From Agrococcus sp. SL85 (GTDB lineage: Bacteria; Actinomycetota; Actinomycetes; Actinomycetales; Microbacteriaceae), in assembly GCF_026625845.1 (NCBI RefSeq), contig NZ_CP113066.1:1240001-1304000 (forward strand): DNA of 64,000 nucleotides, given 5' to 3'. The notes beneath the pieces were generated by a model. It saw only the letters and a list, made by a program, of their open reading frames with translations. It did not search any database and was not told where the DNA came from. The position numbers and the translations under genes are program-made. Position 1 is the stretch's first letter, and each line of letters opens with the position of its first letter. Below are positions 36,399 through 44,660 of the stretch, piece after piece.

Positions 36399-36426
36399 GG
36401 GCCGGTCGGGTTCTCCCGACCGGCCC
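36399..36426 (+). terminator. Intrinsic terminator after the alpha/beta hydrolase
   Basis: A perfect 12-bp stem (36399-36410 with 36415-36426) with a TTCT loop. The rest of the gap to 36598 is relatively A/T-rich for this window (TATAAC at 36505-36510) but shows no supported gene. Confidence 0.85.
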
Positions 36427-36598
36427 CAGTCCCTTGCACCAAGCGGAGCATCGAGCTTCGCTTCCGTCGACCGCCACAGCACTACGATCGACGTGAGACG
36501 AATGTATAACGGATCGGTAACGAGCGCGCCCAGATCCCCCTGAGAAAAGCCTGTGGCTCGGTGGCAGATCGAGCGCTCGCGCCCCCTCCGACGCCCGC

Positions 36599-37360
36599 TC
36601 AGACGCGGTCGGGGCTCGGCCCCGTCGCGAGCACCGTGACGTCGGCGTGGCGGTCGAAGCGGTAGCCGGAGCCGCGCACGGTGCGGATGATCTCGGCGTA
36701 GTCGCCGAGCTTCGCGCGCAGGCGCCGCACGTGCACGTCGATCGTGCGCTCGTTCGGCCGGCCCGCGTCGGCCTCGTCGGGCCACAGCGCGTCGATGATC
36801 GTCTCGCGCCCGACGGTCGAGCCCTCGCGGAGCACGATGTGCTGCAGCAGCTCGAACTCCTTGTAGGTGAGCGGCGCGATGTCGTCGCCGATGGCGACGC
36901 GCTTGCGGGTGAGGTCGATGACGATGCCGGAGTCCGGCTCGGCGACGGGCTGCTGCACCGCGGGGTCCTGCAGGGCGCGGCGGACGACGTCGACGTCGCG
37001 CCCGCCGGCGCCGGCGGGCGCGAGGGCGACGGCCGCGTGGGTCTCGGCGCTCGGCGCGAGGCGCGAGGTGAGCGTGCGGAGCTCGGCGACGAGGCGGGCG
37101 AGCTCGATCCGGTCGGCGGCCGCCGCGCCCTCGCCGAGGCCGACGTACAGGACGAAGCCGCGGGCCTCCGTGCCGTCGGGCACGGCGCGGACGGCGGGCT
37201 TCGCGGCCTCCGGGGCGACGCGCACGGGGCGGGCGACGGGGGCGGCGATGCGGGCGCGCGCCGGGGCGTCGATCGCGATGGCGGGCCGCGGGGCGAGGGC
37301 GGTGGCGCCCTGCGTGCGGAGCGTCGAGGGGCGGCGGGTGGGGAGGGCGGTGAGCGTCAT
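36599..37360 (-). CDS. Winged-helix (OmpR/PhoB-type) DNA-binding protein without receiver domain
   Basis: A 253-residue regulator. The C-terminal OmpR-type winged helix (about residues 150-245) has PLTYKEFELLQHIVLREGSTVGRETIIDALW, the recognition-helix region NERTIDVHVRRLRAKL and the wing IRTVRGSGYRFD. The N-terminal half is a Pro/Ala/Arg-rich disordered segment followed by a beta-alpha region (FVLYVGLGEGAAAADRIELARLVAEL) that does not look like a phospho-receiver: no conserved Asp-Asp/Lys pattern is apparent. GGAAGG precedes the ATG. It is preceded by a 327-nt leader containing a small ORF and a strong hairpin (separate entries), so its expression may be attenuated and autoregulated. Confidence 0.85.
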   Translation of the reverse strand: MTLTALPTRRPSTLRTQGATALAPRPAIAIDAPARARIAAPVARPVRVAPEAAKPAVRAVPDGTEARGFVLYVGLGEGAAAADRIELARLVAELRTLTSRLAPSAETHAAVALAPAGAGGRDVDVVRRALQDPAVQQPVAEPDSGIVIDLTRKRVAIGDDIAPLTYKEFELLQHIVLREGSTVGRETIIDALWPDEADAGRPNERTIDVHVRRLRAKLGDYAEIIRTVRGSGYRFDRHADVTVLATGPSPDRV

Positions 37361-37380
37361 GGGAGGGCCTTCCGGCGTGC

Positions 37381-37419
37381 GGTCGACGCCGCCCCCGAGG
37401 GGCGGTGGGTCTGTCGACC
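37381..37419 (-). promoter_or_regulatory. Leader hairpin directly upstream of the winged-helix gene (possible attenuator)
   Basis: On the transcribed strand GGTCGAC (37419-37413) pairs with GTCGACC (37387-37381), and inside it CCGCCCC pairs with GGGGCGG around a tiny loop. The structure ends about 10 nt before the GGAAGG ribosome binding site, where it could act as an attenuator or block translation. Confidence 0.5.
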
Positions 37420-37591
37420 TGGGGTGTCGAGGTGTCGTGCGAGTCGCGAGGACTCACGGACCGCTCGGCCTGCGGGCGTCTGCTCAGTGCGGGCCGGTGC
37501 CGGATGCCGGGCCCGGCTGGATGCAGCGGCGGGCCTCAGCGCAGCGTGTCAGCTGCCGGCGGGAGCGGTCGGACGGGGTGCGAGCGAGGGC

Positions 37592-37687
37592 TCAAGCACA
37601 CATTCGACGCATGTCGACCATCGGCATCATCATGCCGTTCGTCCCCTGGGCCGCGAAGACGGGCTTGAGGGCAGTGGTGGTCGTCAT
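37592..37687 (-). CDS. Met-rich 31-residue leader peptide (leaderless small ORF)
   Basis: ATG 37687 begins 7 nt after GATACT (37700-37695), which lies 18 nt from a consensus TTGACA (37724-37719): the best -35/-10 pair I found in the window. The ORF runs 31 codons to TGA. The peptide starts MTTTTALKPVFAAQG and its second half contains NGMMMPMVDMRRMCA, so 7 of 31 residues are Met and one is Cys. There is no ribosome binding site, as expected for a leaderless mRNA. The winged-helix gene follows 231 nt downstream on the same strand. A leader peptide sensing methionine/cysteine supply is an attractive reading but unproven. Confidence 0.55.
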   Translation of the reverse strand: MTTTTALKPVFAAQGTNGMMMPMVDMRRMCA

Positions 37688-37694
37688 GGATGCG

Positions 37695-37748
37695 AGTATC
37701 CCTGCGCATGACGCCGCGTGTCAAACCATGACGCTGCCGAACATGACG
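37695..37748 (-). promoter_or_regulatory. Strong promoter with three CGTCATG direct repeats
   Basis: TTGACA (37724-37719) and GATACT (37700-37695) with an 18-nt spacer drive the Met-rich peptide and probably the winged-helix gene. CATGACG (CGTCATG on the minus strand) occurs at 37707-37713, 37727-37733 and 37742-37748, with a related GTGACG at 37753-37758. OmpR-family proteins bind direct repeats, so autoregulation by the downstream gene is plausible. Confidence 0.6.
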
Positions 37749-37900
37749 GAATGTGACGCCGTCGGATGCGAGACGCCCATCGCTCCTCCCTGCGACTGCG
37801 CAGTTCGTGCATCGGGAGCGGCCCAGCGGGTCGCGGAACGCCCACGGCCGACGCGCGGGATGCGCAATCCCGACGACATCGCGGATCCGGCCGGATGCGG

Positions 37901-37935
37901 CGAGCCCCCGCGCTCCGGAGGGAGGCGGGGGCTCG
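37901..37935 (-). terminator. Intrinsic terminator after upp
   Basis: An 11-bp stem (37901-37911 with 37925-37935) with a 13-nt loop lies 16 nt past the upp stop on the minus strand. Confidence 0.75.
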
Positions 37936-37950
37936 GGCTGCCGCGGGGCG

Positions 37951-38589
37951 TCAGTCGCCGACGGTGCCGTAGAGGCGGTCGCCCGCGTCACCGAGGCCCG
38001 GCACGATGAAGCCGTGCTCGTCGAGGCGCTCGTCGAGCGCGCCGAGCACGATCGTGACGTCGTGGTCGCCCATCTCGCGCTCGATGCGCTCGAGGCCCTC
38101 GGGGGTGCCGAGCAGGCAGATGGCGGTGACGTCGACGGCGCCGCGGTCGAAGAGGTACTGCATCGCGGCCGCGAGCGAGCCGCCGGTGGCGAGCATCGGG
38201 TCGAGCACGAAGCACTGGCGGTCGGAGAGGTCGTCGGGCAGGCGCTCGGCGTAGGTGTAGGGCTCGAGGGTCTCCTCGTTGCGGGCCATGCCGAGGAAGC
38301 CGACCTCCGCGGTCGGGACCATCGTGGTCATGCCCTCGAGCATGCCGAGGCCCGCGCGCAGGATCGGCACGACGATGGGCTGCGGCTCGGCGATCGCGAC
38401 GCCCACGGTGGAGGTGACCGGCGTGCGGATCTCCTTGGGCGTCACGCGCACGTTCCGCGTCGCCTCGTAGGCGAGGAGCGTCATGAGCTCGCCGACGAGC
38501 GCGCGGAAGGTCGGCGAGGGCGTCCGCTCGTCCCGCAGCACGGTGAGCTTGTGGGTGATGAGCGGATGGTCGGCAACGTGCACTCGCAT
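37951..38589 (-). CDS. upp: Uracil phosphoribosyltransferase
   Basis: A 212-residue pyrimidine salvage enzyme (uracil plus PRPP to UMP, EC 2.4.2.9). Signatures are [19 protein letters not shown] at the N-terminus, [16 protein letters not shown], the PRPP-binding loop [12 protein letters not shown] and the uracil-binding end [19 protein letters not shown] 38589 is 7 nt after TACCCT (38602-38597), fitting leaderless expression. It is divergent from tadA with only 51 bp between the starts. Confidence 0.96.
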   Translation of the reverse strand: MRVHVADHPLITHKLTVLRDERTPSPTFRALVGELMTLLAYEATRNVRVTPKEIRTPVTSTVGVAIAEPQPIVVPILRAGLGMLEGMTTMVPTAEVGFLGMARNEETLEPYTYAERLPDDLSDRQCFVLDPMLATGGSLAAAMQYLFDRGAVDVTAICLLGTPEGLERIEREMGDHDVTIVLGALDERLDEHGFIVPGLGDAGDRLYGTVGD

Positions 38590-38640
38590 AGGCTCCAGGG
38601 TAGTGGCGGCGAGCGGCTCGGCGCCCGGGAGGGCGGGGCC

Positions 38641-39102
38641 ATGCGGGTGGACGCGCGCGACGAGGCGGCCATGCGGCTCGCCCTCGCGGAGGCCGACGCC
38701 GCGACCGCCTCCGACGACGTGCCCGTGGGCGCGGTCGTGCTGGGCCCCGACGGCGCCGTGCTCGGTCGCGGCCGCAACGAGCGGGAGCTGCACCACGATC
38801 CGACCGCGCACGCGGAGGTCGTCGCGATGCGCGAGGCCGCTGCGGCCCGCGGCGGCTGGCGGCTCGACGGCTGCACGCTCGTCGTCACGCTCGAGCCGTG
38901 CGCGATGTGCGCGGGCGCGATCCTGCAGGCGCGGCTGGACCGCGTGGTCTTCGGCGCCTGGGACGAGAAGGCGGGGGCCGCGGGCAGCGTGCTCGACGTG
39001 CTGCGCGAGCGGCGGCTGCCGCACCGCGTCGAGGTGGTCGCGGGGGTGCTCGCCGACGAGGCCGAGGCCCGGCTCGCCGCGTTCTTCGCCGACCGGCGCT
39101 AG
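38641..39102 (+). CDS. tadA: tRNA-specific adenosine deaminase
   Basis: A 153-residue zinc deaminase that converts A34 to inosine in tRNA-Arg(ACG), a gene for which is present at 27.1 kb. The zinc site is HAEVVAM (His and catalytic Glu, about residue 58) and PCAMCAGAI (two Cys, about 89-92). [13 protein letters not shown] is the family start. ATG 38641 is preceded by GGGAGGGCGGGG. Confidence 0.95.
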   Translation: MRVDARDEAAMRLALAEADAATASDDVPVGAVVLGPDGAVLGRGRNERELHHDPTAHAEVVAMREAAAARGGWRLDGCTLVVTLEPCAMCAGAILQARLDRVVFGAWDEKAGAAGSVLDVLRERRLPHRVEVVAGVLADEAEARLAAFFADRR

Positions 39103-39126
39103 CGAGGCGTCAGCGCGCTGGCGCGC

Positions 39127-39543
39127 TCAGCGCCAGAGGACGGCGATGAGCAGGTTGACGACGGCGAGACCGCCCGCGGTGTGGAAGAAGGGGCCGAGCT
39201 TGCGCTCGATCGCGACGTCGGCGACGACGCTCGCGCCGTTCGTGGTGAGCGTCGCCCGCTCCTTCGTGATCGCGCGCTGGCGCAGGAAGCCGACGAGCGC
39301 GGCGACGAAGACGACGAGCGCGATGAGCCCCTTGATGCCGAGCTTCATGTGGTTGACGGGCTCGTCGCCGGCCATCAGCAGGCCGTACAGCGCGATGCCC
39401 GAGACGAGCTGCACCGAGGCGCCGATCAGCATGATCGTGAATGCGTGGCCCGAGCGCGCGCGCATCTGCAGGATGAAGGTGCCGACGAGCATCGAGAGCC
39501 CGACGAGATGGGCGATCAGCAGCAGCGAGTGCAGGAGCTCCAT
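39127..39543 (-). CDS. Small integral membrane protein, four predicted TM helices
   Basis: A 138-residue protein with hydrophobic segments near residues 3-25, 33-58, 67-87 and 115-136 (SLLLIAHLVGLSMLVGTFIL, FTIMLIGASVQLVSGIALYG, LIALVVFVAALVGFL, LAVVNLLIAVLW). I do not recognise a characterised family; it resembles uncharacterised actinobacterial membrane proteins. It is convergent with tadA and lies on the same strand as the CDF transporter, 47 nt downstream of that gene's coordinates on the other side. No functional residues are evident. Confidence 0.72.
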   Translation of the reverse strand: MELLHSLLLIAHLVGLSMLVGTFILQMRARSGHAFTIMLIGASVQLVSGIALYGLLMAGDEPVNHMKLGIKGLIALVVFVAALVGFLRQRAITKERATLTTNGASVVADVAIERKLGPFFHTAGGLAVVNLLIAVLWR

Positions 39544-39590
39544 GCAGACAGCCTACACAACCGACGGCCGGCGACGGCGGGCGTCCGGGG

Positions 39591-40553
39591 CTAGTTGCCC
39601 GACTGGATGACGATGTGGTCGGTCGAGGGCGCGATCTCCGGCTCCTCGACGTAGAGGTCGGGCTCGAGGTAGATGACGCGCGCGTGCGGCACGCGCTCGC
39701 GGATCGCGCGCTCGAGCGCGTTGATCGAGCGCGCGATGTGCTCGACGGTCGAGCGCGGCGGGAAGGCGACCTTCGCGGCGACCATGAGCTCCTCGGGGCC
39801 GAGGTAGAGCGTCTTCATGTGGATGAGCGCCTCGACGCCCGGGGCCTCGTTGATGAGCGCCTGGATGGCCGCGTGCTCCTCGTCGGTCGCGCCCTCGCCG
39901 ATGAGCAGCGACTTCATCTCGAACGCGAGCACCACCGCGACGACGATGAGCAGCGCGCCGATGCAGAGCGTGCCGATCGCGTCGAAGACGGGGTTCCCGG
40001 TGAGCACGGTGAGGCCCACGGCGAGGAAGGCGAAGGCGAGGCCCGTGAGCGCCGCGAAGTCCTCGAGCAGGATCACGGGCAGCTCCGGCTGCTTCGCCTT
40101 CCGGATGTACTGGCTCCACCGCGCGCCGCCGCGGGTGCGGTTGGCCTCGCGGATCGCGACCCGGAACGAGAGCGACTCCATGACGATCGCGATCGCGAGC
40201 ACCGTGAGCGGCAGCCACGCGTTCTCGAGCTCGTGCGGGTTCTGCAGCTTGTCGATGCCCTCGACGATCGAGAACAGGCCGCCGACCGAGAAGAGCACGA
40301 GCGCGACGATGAAGGCCCACACGTAGCGCTCGCGGCCGTAGCCGAAGGGGTGCTCCTTCGTCGGCCGGCGCTTGGCGAGGCGGCCGCCGAGCAGCAGCAG
40401 CAGCTGGTTGCCGGCGTCGGCGACCGAGTGGATCGCCTCCGCGAGCATCGAGGCGGAGCCGGAGAAGGCCCACGCGATGAACTTCGTCACCGCGATGCCG
40501 GTGTTCGCCAGGAAGGCGGCGATGACTGCTCTGGTGCCGTGCTCTGCGCTCAC
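39591..40553 (-). CDS. Cation diffusion facilitator family transporter
   Basis: A 320-residue CDF transporter that would export divalent metals (Zn, Fe or Mn) in exchange for protons. About six transmembrane helices are visible; TM2 carries SMLAEAIHSVADAGNQLLL and TM5 carries EDFAALTGLAFAFLAV, in place of the usual HxxxD/DxxxD pairs, so the metal site can be read as His/Asp and Glu/Asp. HPFGYGRERYVWAF lies between TM2 and TM3. The C-terminal cytoplasmic domain (about 215-310) follows. GTG 40553 is 7 nt after TAGACT (minus strand), so leaderless initiation is likely. It is divergent from proC. Confidence 0.85.
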   Translation of the reverse strand: MSAEHGTRAVIAAFLANTGIAVTKFIAWAFSGSASMLAEAIHSVADAGNQLLLLLGGRLAKRRPTKEHPFGYGRERYVWAFIVALVLFSVGGLFSIVEGIDKLQNPHELENAWLPLTVLAIAIVMESLSFRVAIREANRTRGGARWSQYIRKAKQPELPVILLEDFAALTGLAFAFLAVGLTVLTGNPVFDAIGTLCIGALLIVVAVVLAFEMKSLLIGEGATDEEHAAIQALINEAPGVEALIHMKTLYLGPEELMVAAKVAFPPRSTVEHIARSINALERAIRERVPHARVIYLEPDLYVEEPEIAPSTDHIVIQSGN

Positions 40554-40638
40554 GGCGGCGAGTCTACGCGCGGCGCCGATGCTGGGCCGGGGAGCACTGG
40601 CTGGTCGGCGCCCCTGCGCCCGGCGATAGCGTGGAGCC

Positions 40639-41470
40639 ATGTCGCAGCCCACCATCGCGTTCCTCGGCACCGGCTCCATGAGCGGCGCCATCCTGGCGGG
40701 CCTCGTCCGCAGCGGCTCCGGCCGGGTCCTCGCCACGAACCGCACCCGCGAGAAGGCCGCGGCGCTCGCGGAGGCGCACGGCTCGGCCGACGTGCGCGCC
40801 ATCGCGCTCGAGGACGAGCCCGACGGCAACCGTCGCGCCGCCGCCGAGGCCGACCTCGTCGTGCTCGGCGTGAAGCCCTACGGCATCGTCGACCTCGCGC
40901 GCGAGATCGCCGACGAGCTGCGCCCCGGCGCCGTGGTCGTCTCGATCGCCGCGGGCACGCCCATCGCCGCCATCGAGGCCGTGCTGCCCGAGGGCGCCGC
41001 CGTGGTCCGCGCGATGCCGAACACGCCCAGCCACGTCGGCCTCGGGGTGACGGGCGTCGCGGGCGGCACCCGCGCCTCCGACGAGCAGGTGGCGCTCGCG
41101 GTGCGGCTGTTCGAGGCGGTCGGCGAGGTGCTCGTCGTCGAGGAGGGCCAGATCGATGCGCTCTCGACGATCTCGGGCTCGGGCCCCGCCTACGTGTTCC
41201 TGCTCATCGAGGAGCTGACGGCCACCGCGACCCGGATGGGCTTCAGCCCGGAGCAGGCGGCGACGATGGTGCAGGGCACGTTCCGCGGCGCGAGCGAGCT
41301 GCTCGCGGCCGAGGGCCTCGACCCGGCGGAGCTGCGCCGCCGCGTCACGAGCCCCAAGGGCACCACGGAGCGCGCGGTCGGCGTGCTGCAGGAGGCGCAG
41401 GCTGGGCGAGGTCTTCGACCGCGCCACCGCAGCCGCGCTCGCGCGCGCCCAGCAGCTCGCCGCGGGCTGA
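40639..41470 (+). pseudogene. proC: Pyrroline-5-carboxylate reductase, disrupted by a single-base frameshift
   Basis: The last enzyme of proline synthesis (EC 1.5.1.2). ATG 40639 is 6 nt after TAGCGT (40627-40632). The Rossmann domain is intact (IAFLGTGSMSGAIL, VVLGVKPYGI, VRAMPNTPSHVGLG), as is the catalytic dimerisation region (SGSGPAYVFLLIEELT, RRRVTSPKGTTERAV). At 41398-41402 the frame shifts: the in-phase continuation reads AGRGLRPRH and stays open to 42678, whereas the next frame gives LGEVFDRATAAALARAQQL and a TGA at 41468-41470, the expected ProC end. Removing one base restores 276 residues, the normal length. It is either an assembly error or a recent mutation in a biosynthetic gene. 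Confidence 0.85.
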
Positions 41471-41491
41471 TCCCTCGCCGCCGGCCGATCC

Positions 41492-42061
41492 TCAGTCGCG
41501 GGCGAGGCCCCGCGCCGCCTGCACGAGCCGCAGCAGCTCGGCGGGGGAGCGCTCCAGCTGCGTCGGGAGGGCGAGGGCCCACCGGCCCGGGCGCGCGTCA
41601 CGACGGCGCCGGAGCAGCCCTGCGTTCCACCGCGCGAGGAGCCGCTGCGGCGGCCGCAGCCCTGCCGCGGCGTGCGGACCGTCGAGCCGCAGCACGACGA
41701 AGCGCTGCCCGAGCAGCGTCTCGAGCCGCGCCGAGCGCACGGCCGTCCACGGCGCGCGCGAGCCGTCGCCGAGCAGCACGCCGTGCCGGTCGAGCCGCAC
41801 GGCGCGGTCCGCGGTCGCGGCGCGGTGCACGAGCACCGGCACCCCCACGACCCCGAAGAAGAGCACGGCGGCGGCGCCCACGAGGGCGGCGGGGATCCCG
41901 GCGGCGCTCCCCGCGGCGACCGCGCCGACGAGCAGCGCGGCGCCGACGGCGGCGAAGGCGATCGAGCCCCCGATCGCCCAGCCGATGCCCGCGCGGGAGG
42001 CCCGCACGGTCGTCGCGCCCGTGCTGCGCAGCTCCGCCGCTGCGTCGGCGGGGTCGATCAC
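41492..42061 (-). CDS. Membrane protein with two central TM helices, PH-like flanks
   Basis: A 189-residue protein of unknown family. Two adjacent hydrophobic segments (about residues 25-70: IGGSIAFAAVGAALLVGAVA, AALVGAAAVLFFGVVGVPVL) are followed by a beta-rich cytoplasmic part (VRLDRHGVLLGDGSRAPWTAV, QRFVVLRLDGPHAAAG) reminiscent of bacterial PH-like domains. GTG 42061 overlaps the stop of the ychJ-like gene (GTGA), so it is the last gene of the ktrB-ktrA-ychJ operon. Its tail faces the frameshifted end of proC, 21 nt away. Confidence 0.7.
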   Translation of the reverse strand: MIDPADAAAELRSTGATTVRASRAGIGWAIGGSIAFAAVGAALLVGAVAAGSAAGIPAALVGAAAVLFFGVVGVPVLVHRAATADRAVRLDRHGVLLGDGSRAPWTAVRSARLETLLGQRFVVLRLDGPHAAAGLRPPQRLLARWNAGLLRRRRDARPGRWALALPTQLERSPAELLRLVQAARGLARD

Positions 42062-42441
42062 AGGGGCGTGCCGTCGAGGTACTGCCAGGCGCGGTCGCGC
42101 CGGAAGCGCGAGAGCTCGCGCATCGAGCCGCGGGTGCCGTCGGCCACCCAGTGCGCCTCGAACGCCACCGTGCCCTCCGCGTCGAACGGCCCGCCCCCGG
42201 TCGTGCCGAGCACGTCGAGGCGCAGCCATCGGATCGCGTCGTCGAGCTCGAGCGAGCGGGGCCGGGTCGAGGAGTGCCAGGAGGCCAGCAGGTGCTCGAC
42301 GTCGCCGAGCGCGAAGGCCGTGAAGCGCGAGCGCATGAGGGCCTCCGCCGTCGCGGCCTCGCGCTCGCCGGCGAGCACCGGGCCGCAGCACTCCGCGAGC
42401 GGCAGGCCCGTGCCGCAGGGGCAGCGGGTGGGGCGCGTCAC
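42058..42441 (-). CDS. YchJ family protein (SEC-C metal-binding motif plus NTF2-like domain)
   Basis: A 127-residue protein. An N-terminal SEC-C-like zinc motif (CPCGTGLPLAECCGP) is followed by the NTF2-like YchJ domain (AEALMRSRFTAFALGDVEHL, SWHSSTRP, WLRLDVLGTTGGGP, VAFEAHWV). The function of YchJ proteins is unknown. GTG 42441 overlaps the ktrA stop by a GTGA, and its own stop overlaps the next gene in the same way. Confidence 0.88.
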   Translation of the reverse strand: MTRPTRCPCGTGLPLAECCGPVLAGEREAATAEALMRSRFTAFALGDVEHLLASWHSSTRPRSLELDDAIRWLRLDVLGTTGGGPFDAEGTVAFEAHWVADGTRGSMRELSRFRRDRAWQYLDGTPL

Positions 42442-43109
42442 GAGCCGAGGCCGGCGAAGCGCTCGATGTCGTCCTGGTTGCCGGAGACGATGATGAGGTC
42501 GTGGTTCGAGACGACGGTCTCGGGCGTCGCGTACGTGAACTCCCCGCCGGGGCTCTTCACGCCCACGACCGTGAGGTGGTACTTCGAGCGCACCTTCGAT
42601 TCCGCGAGCGTCACGCCGCGGATGTGCTTCGGCGGGTACATCTTCACGATCGCGAACTGGTCGTCGAACTGGATGTAGTCGAGCATGCGGCCCGAGACGA
42701 GGTGCGCCACGCGCTCGCCCGCCTCGGCCTCGGGGTAGATGACGTGGTTGGCGCCGATGCGGCTGAGGATCTTGCCGTGCGACTGGCTGATCGCCTTGGC
42801 CCAGATCTGCGGCACGCCGAGGTCGACGAGGTTGGCGACGATGAGCACGGAGGCCTCGATCGACGAGCCCACCGCGCACACCGCGATCGAGAACTCGTGC
42901 GCGCCGACCTGCTTCAGCGCGTCGATCGAGCGGGCGTCGGCCTGCACGGTGTGGGTCAGGCGCTCCGACCACTTCTGCACGAGGTTGATGTCGCCGTCGA
43001 TCGCGAGCACCTCGCGGTCGAGCCGCGCGAGCTGCCCCGCTGTGGCGGCGCCGAAGCGGCCGAGGCCGATGACGAGCACGGGGGCGTCGTGCGGGATCCT
43101 GTCAACCAA
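42438..43109 (-). CDS. Potassium uptake regulatory subunit (TrkA/KtrA, RCK domains)
   Basis: A 223-residue cytosolic gating subunit. The RCK-N Rossmann domain begins VLVIGLGRFGAATAG and includes LAIDGDINLVQKW and AVCAVGSSIEASVL; the RCK-C domain (about 145-215) contains VKMYPPKHIRGVTLAESKVR and DLIIVSGNQDDIERF. An octameric ring of such subunits binds ATP/ADP or NAD(H), and RCK-C may bind c-di-AMP. It overlaps the upstream trkH/ktrB-like gene by 8 nt, so subunit synthesis is coupled. Confidence 0.92.
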   Translation of the reverse strand: MVDRIPHDAPVLVIGLGRFGAATAGQLARLDREVLAIDGDINLVQKWSERLTHTVQADARSIDALKQVGAHEFSIAVCAVGSSIEASVLIVANLVDLGVPQIWAKAISQSHGKILSRIGANHVIYPEAEAGERVAHLVSGRMLDYIQFDDQFAIVKMYPPKHIRGVTLAESKVRSKYHLTVVGVKSPGGEFTYATPETVVSNHDLIIVSGNQDDIERFAGLGS

Positions 43110-44532
43110 CGATCGGCCTCTCCTCGGGGCGGGTGAAGAGCTGGGTGCGCTGGTTGGCCGCCAGCGCCGCGGCGAGCGTCACACTACCGATGCGCCCGGC
43201 GAACATCGTCAGCGCGAGGATGACCTTCGCGGGCTCCTCGAGCCCCGGATGCGTGAACCCGGTCGACAGCCCCACGGTGGCGAAGGCGCTGATGACGTCG
43301 AAGAGCACGAACGACAGCGGCGCCCCCGTGATCTCGAGCAGCACGATCGTGACGCCCGCCACGATCGTCGCGCTCCACAGCGTCACCGAGACCGCGAGCC
43401 GCAGGACGTCGGACGGGATGCGACGGCCGAACGCCTCCATCGAGCGACGGCCCCGAGCCTCTGCCACGGCCGCCAGGAACAGGATGGCGAGCGTCGTCAC
43501 CTTGATGCCGCCGGCGGTCGAGGCCGAGCCGCCTCCGACGAACATGAGCATGTCGGTCACGAGCAGGCTCGAGTTGTGCAGCAGGCCGAGGTCGTGCGTC
43601 GCGAAGCCGCCGGAGCGCGCCATCGACGAGAGGAAGAACGACTGCAGGACCTGCTGGCCGAAGTCCTCGCCGCCCCACGAGTCCTGGTTGCCCCACTCGA
43701 GCACCAGGAACGCGAGCCCGCCCGCCAGGAACAGCGCCACGGCGACCGTGATCGTGAGCTTGACGTGCAGCGACCACTGGCGCGGGCTGCCGAGGTTCTT
43801 CAGCAGCACGAAGTAGACGGGGAAGCCGAGCGAGCCGATGAAGACGCCCACCATGAGCACCGTGAGGAACCACGGGTCGGTCGCGTAGGGCGCGAGCCCC
43901 TCGACGGTGGGCACGAAGCCGGAATTCGTGAAGGCCATGAACGCCCAGTAGACCGCCTCGTAGAGCGCCTGGAGCGGGTTGGTGCCCTCGAGCAGGATGC
44001 GCGGGTACAGCAGCAGCAGGAGCAGCGCCTCGAACACGAGCACCGAGAGCGCGACCGTGCGCAGCAGCGAGCCGATGTCGCCGAGCCGGATCGCCTGGTT
44101 CTCCATCACGGCGCCCTTGCGCACGCGCGAGGGGTTGGAGTCGCCCGCCGCGAGGAGGCGCTGGCGCAGGCCCAGCCTGCGAGCGACGGTGAGGCCGAGG
44201 ATGGAGGCGAGGGTCAGCACGCCGATGCCGCCCACCTGCACGCCCACGAGCACGAGCGCGTTGCCGAAGGGGCTCCAGTGCGTGGCCATGTCGACGACCG
44301 TGAGGCCCGTGACGCAGATGATCGAGACGGCCTGGAAGAAGGCGTCGACGAGCGGGGTGCCCTCGCCGTCGGCGGAGGCCCACGGCGTCATCAGGAGGGC
44401 CGTCCACAGCAGGTTGAGCGAGGCGAAGACCCCGATCGCGAAGCGCGACGGGTACTGCGCCGCGAACTGCTCGAAGCGGTCGCGCCAGCGGCCGAGGAGG
44501 CTGCGCTCCACGGTGGTCCGCTGCTCAGCCAC
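43102..44532 (-). CDS. Potassium uptake membrane subunit (TrkH/KtrB family)
   Basis: A 476-residue K+ translocating protein with four repeated M1-P-M2 units. Selectivity-filter-like turns are visible as SIICVTGLTVVDM, AFMAFTNSGFVPTVEG, SSMARSGGFATHDLG and SAFATVGLSTGF, each with the key Gly. The short cytosolic N-terminus ends near residue 30. A TACAGT -10 on the minus strand lies about 55 nt upstream of the ATG. With the KtrA-like gene it makes a Na+-dependent or independent Ktr-type uptake system; the TrkH-KtrA-YchJ-membrane protein genes form one operon. I see no c-di-AMP riboswitch in the short leader. Confidence 0.92.
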   Translation of the reverse strand: MAEQRTTVERSLLGRWRDRFEQFAAQYPSRFAIGVFASLNLLWTALLMTPWASADGEGTPLVDAFFQAVSIICVTGLTVVDMATHWSPFGNALVLVGVQVGGIGVLTLASILGLTVARRLGLRQRLLAAGDSNPSRVRKGAVMENQAIRLGDIGSLLRTVALSVLVFEALLLLLLYPRILLEGTNPLQALYEAVYWAFMAFTNSGFVPTVEGLAPYATDPWFLTVLMVGVFIGSLGFPVYFVLLKNLGSPRQWSLHVKLTITVAVALFLAGGLAFLVLEWGNQDSWGGEDFGQQVLQSFFLSSMARSGGFATHDLGLLHNSSLLVTDMLMFVGGGSASTAGGIKVTTLAILFLAAVAEARGRRSMEAFGRRIPSDVLRLAVSVTLWSATIVAGVTIVLLEITGAPLSFVLFDVISAFATVGLSTGFTHPGLEEPAKVILALTMFAGRIGSVTLAAALAANQRTQLFTRPEERPIVG

Positions 44533-44660
44533 GGATCCGCCTCCTGCGAAGGGTGGTGCGCCGAGGGCGGCGCGAGGACGAGGGCCACTGTAGACCCGAT
44601 CTCTGACCTCGGGCGTCGTGGCGGTTTGTCGGCACTACCGCGCCCTGCCATGCTTGCGCC

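Noticed and set aside
36503..36521. A TATAAC element and two GTAACG-like direct repeats (MtrA-like) after the hydrolase terminator
   Set aside because: No -35 at a suitable distance, no supported gene downstream on the plus strand, and only two partial repeats; a promoter would read antisense into the winged-helix gene.
37506..37517. The 12-nt palindrome GCCGGGCCCGGC in the winged-helix leader
   Set aside because: It has no loop and such G/C palindromes are frequent in DNA of this composition.
40639..42678. A 679-residue ProC run-on protein
   Set aside because: After the ProC core it becomes Arg/Ala/Pro low-complexity, antisense to the next operon; the real ProC end is in the next frame.
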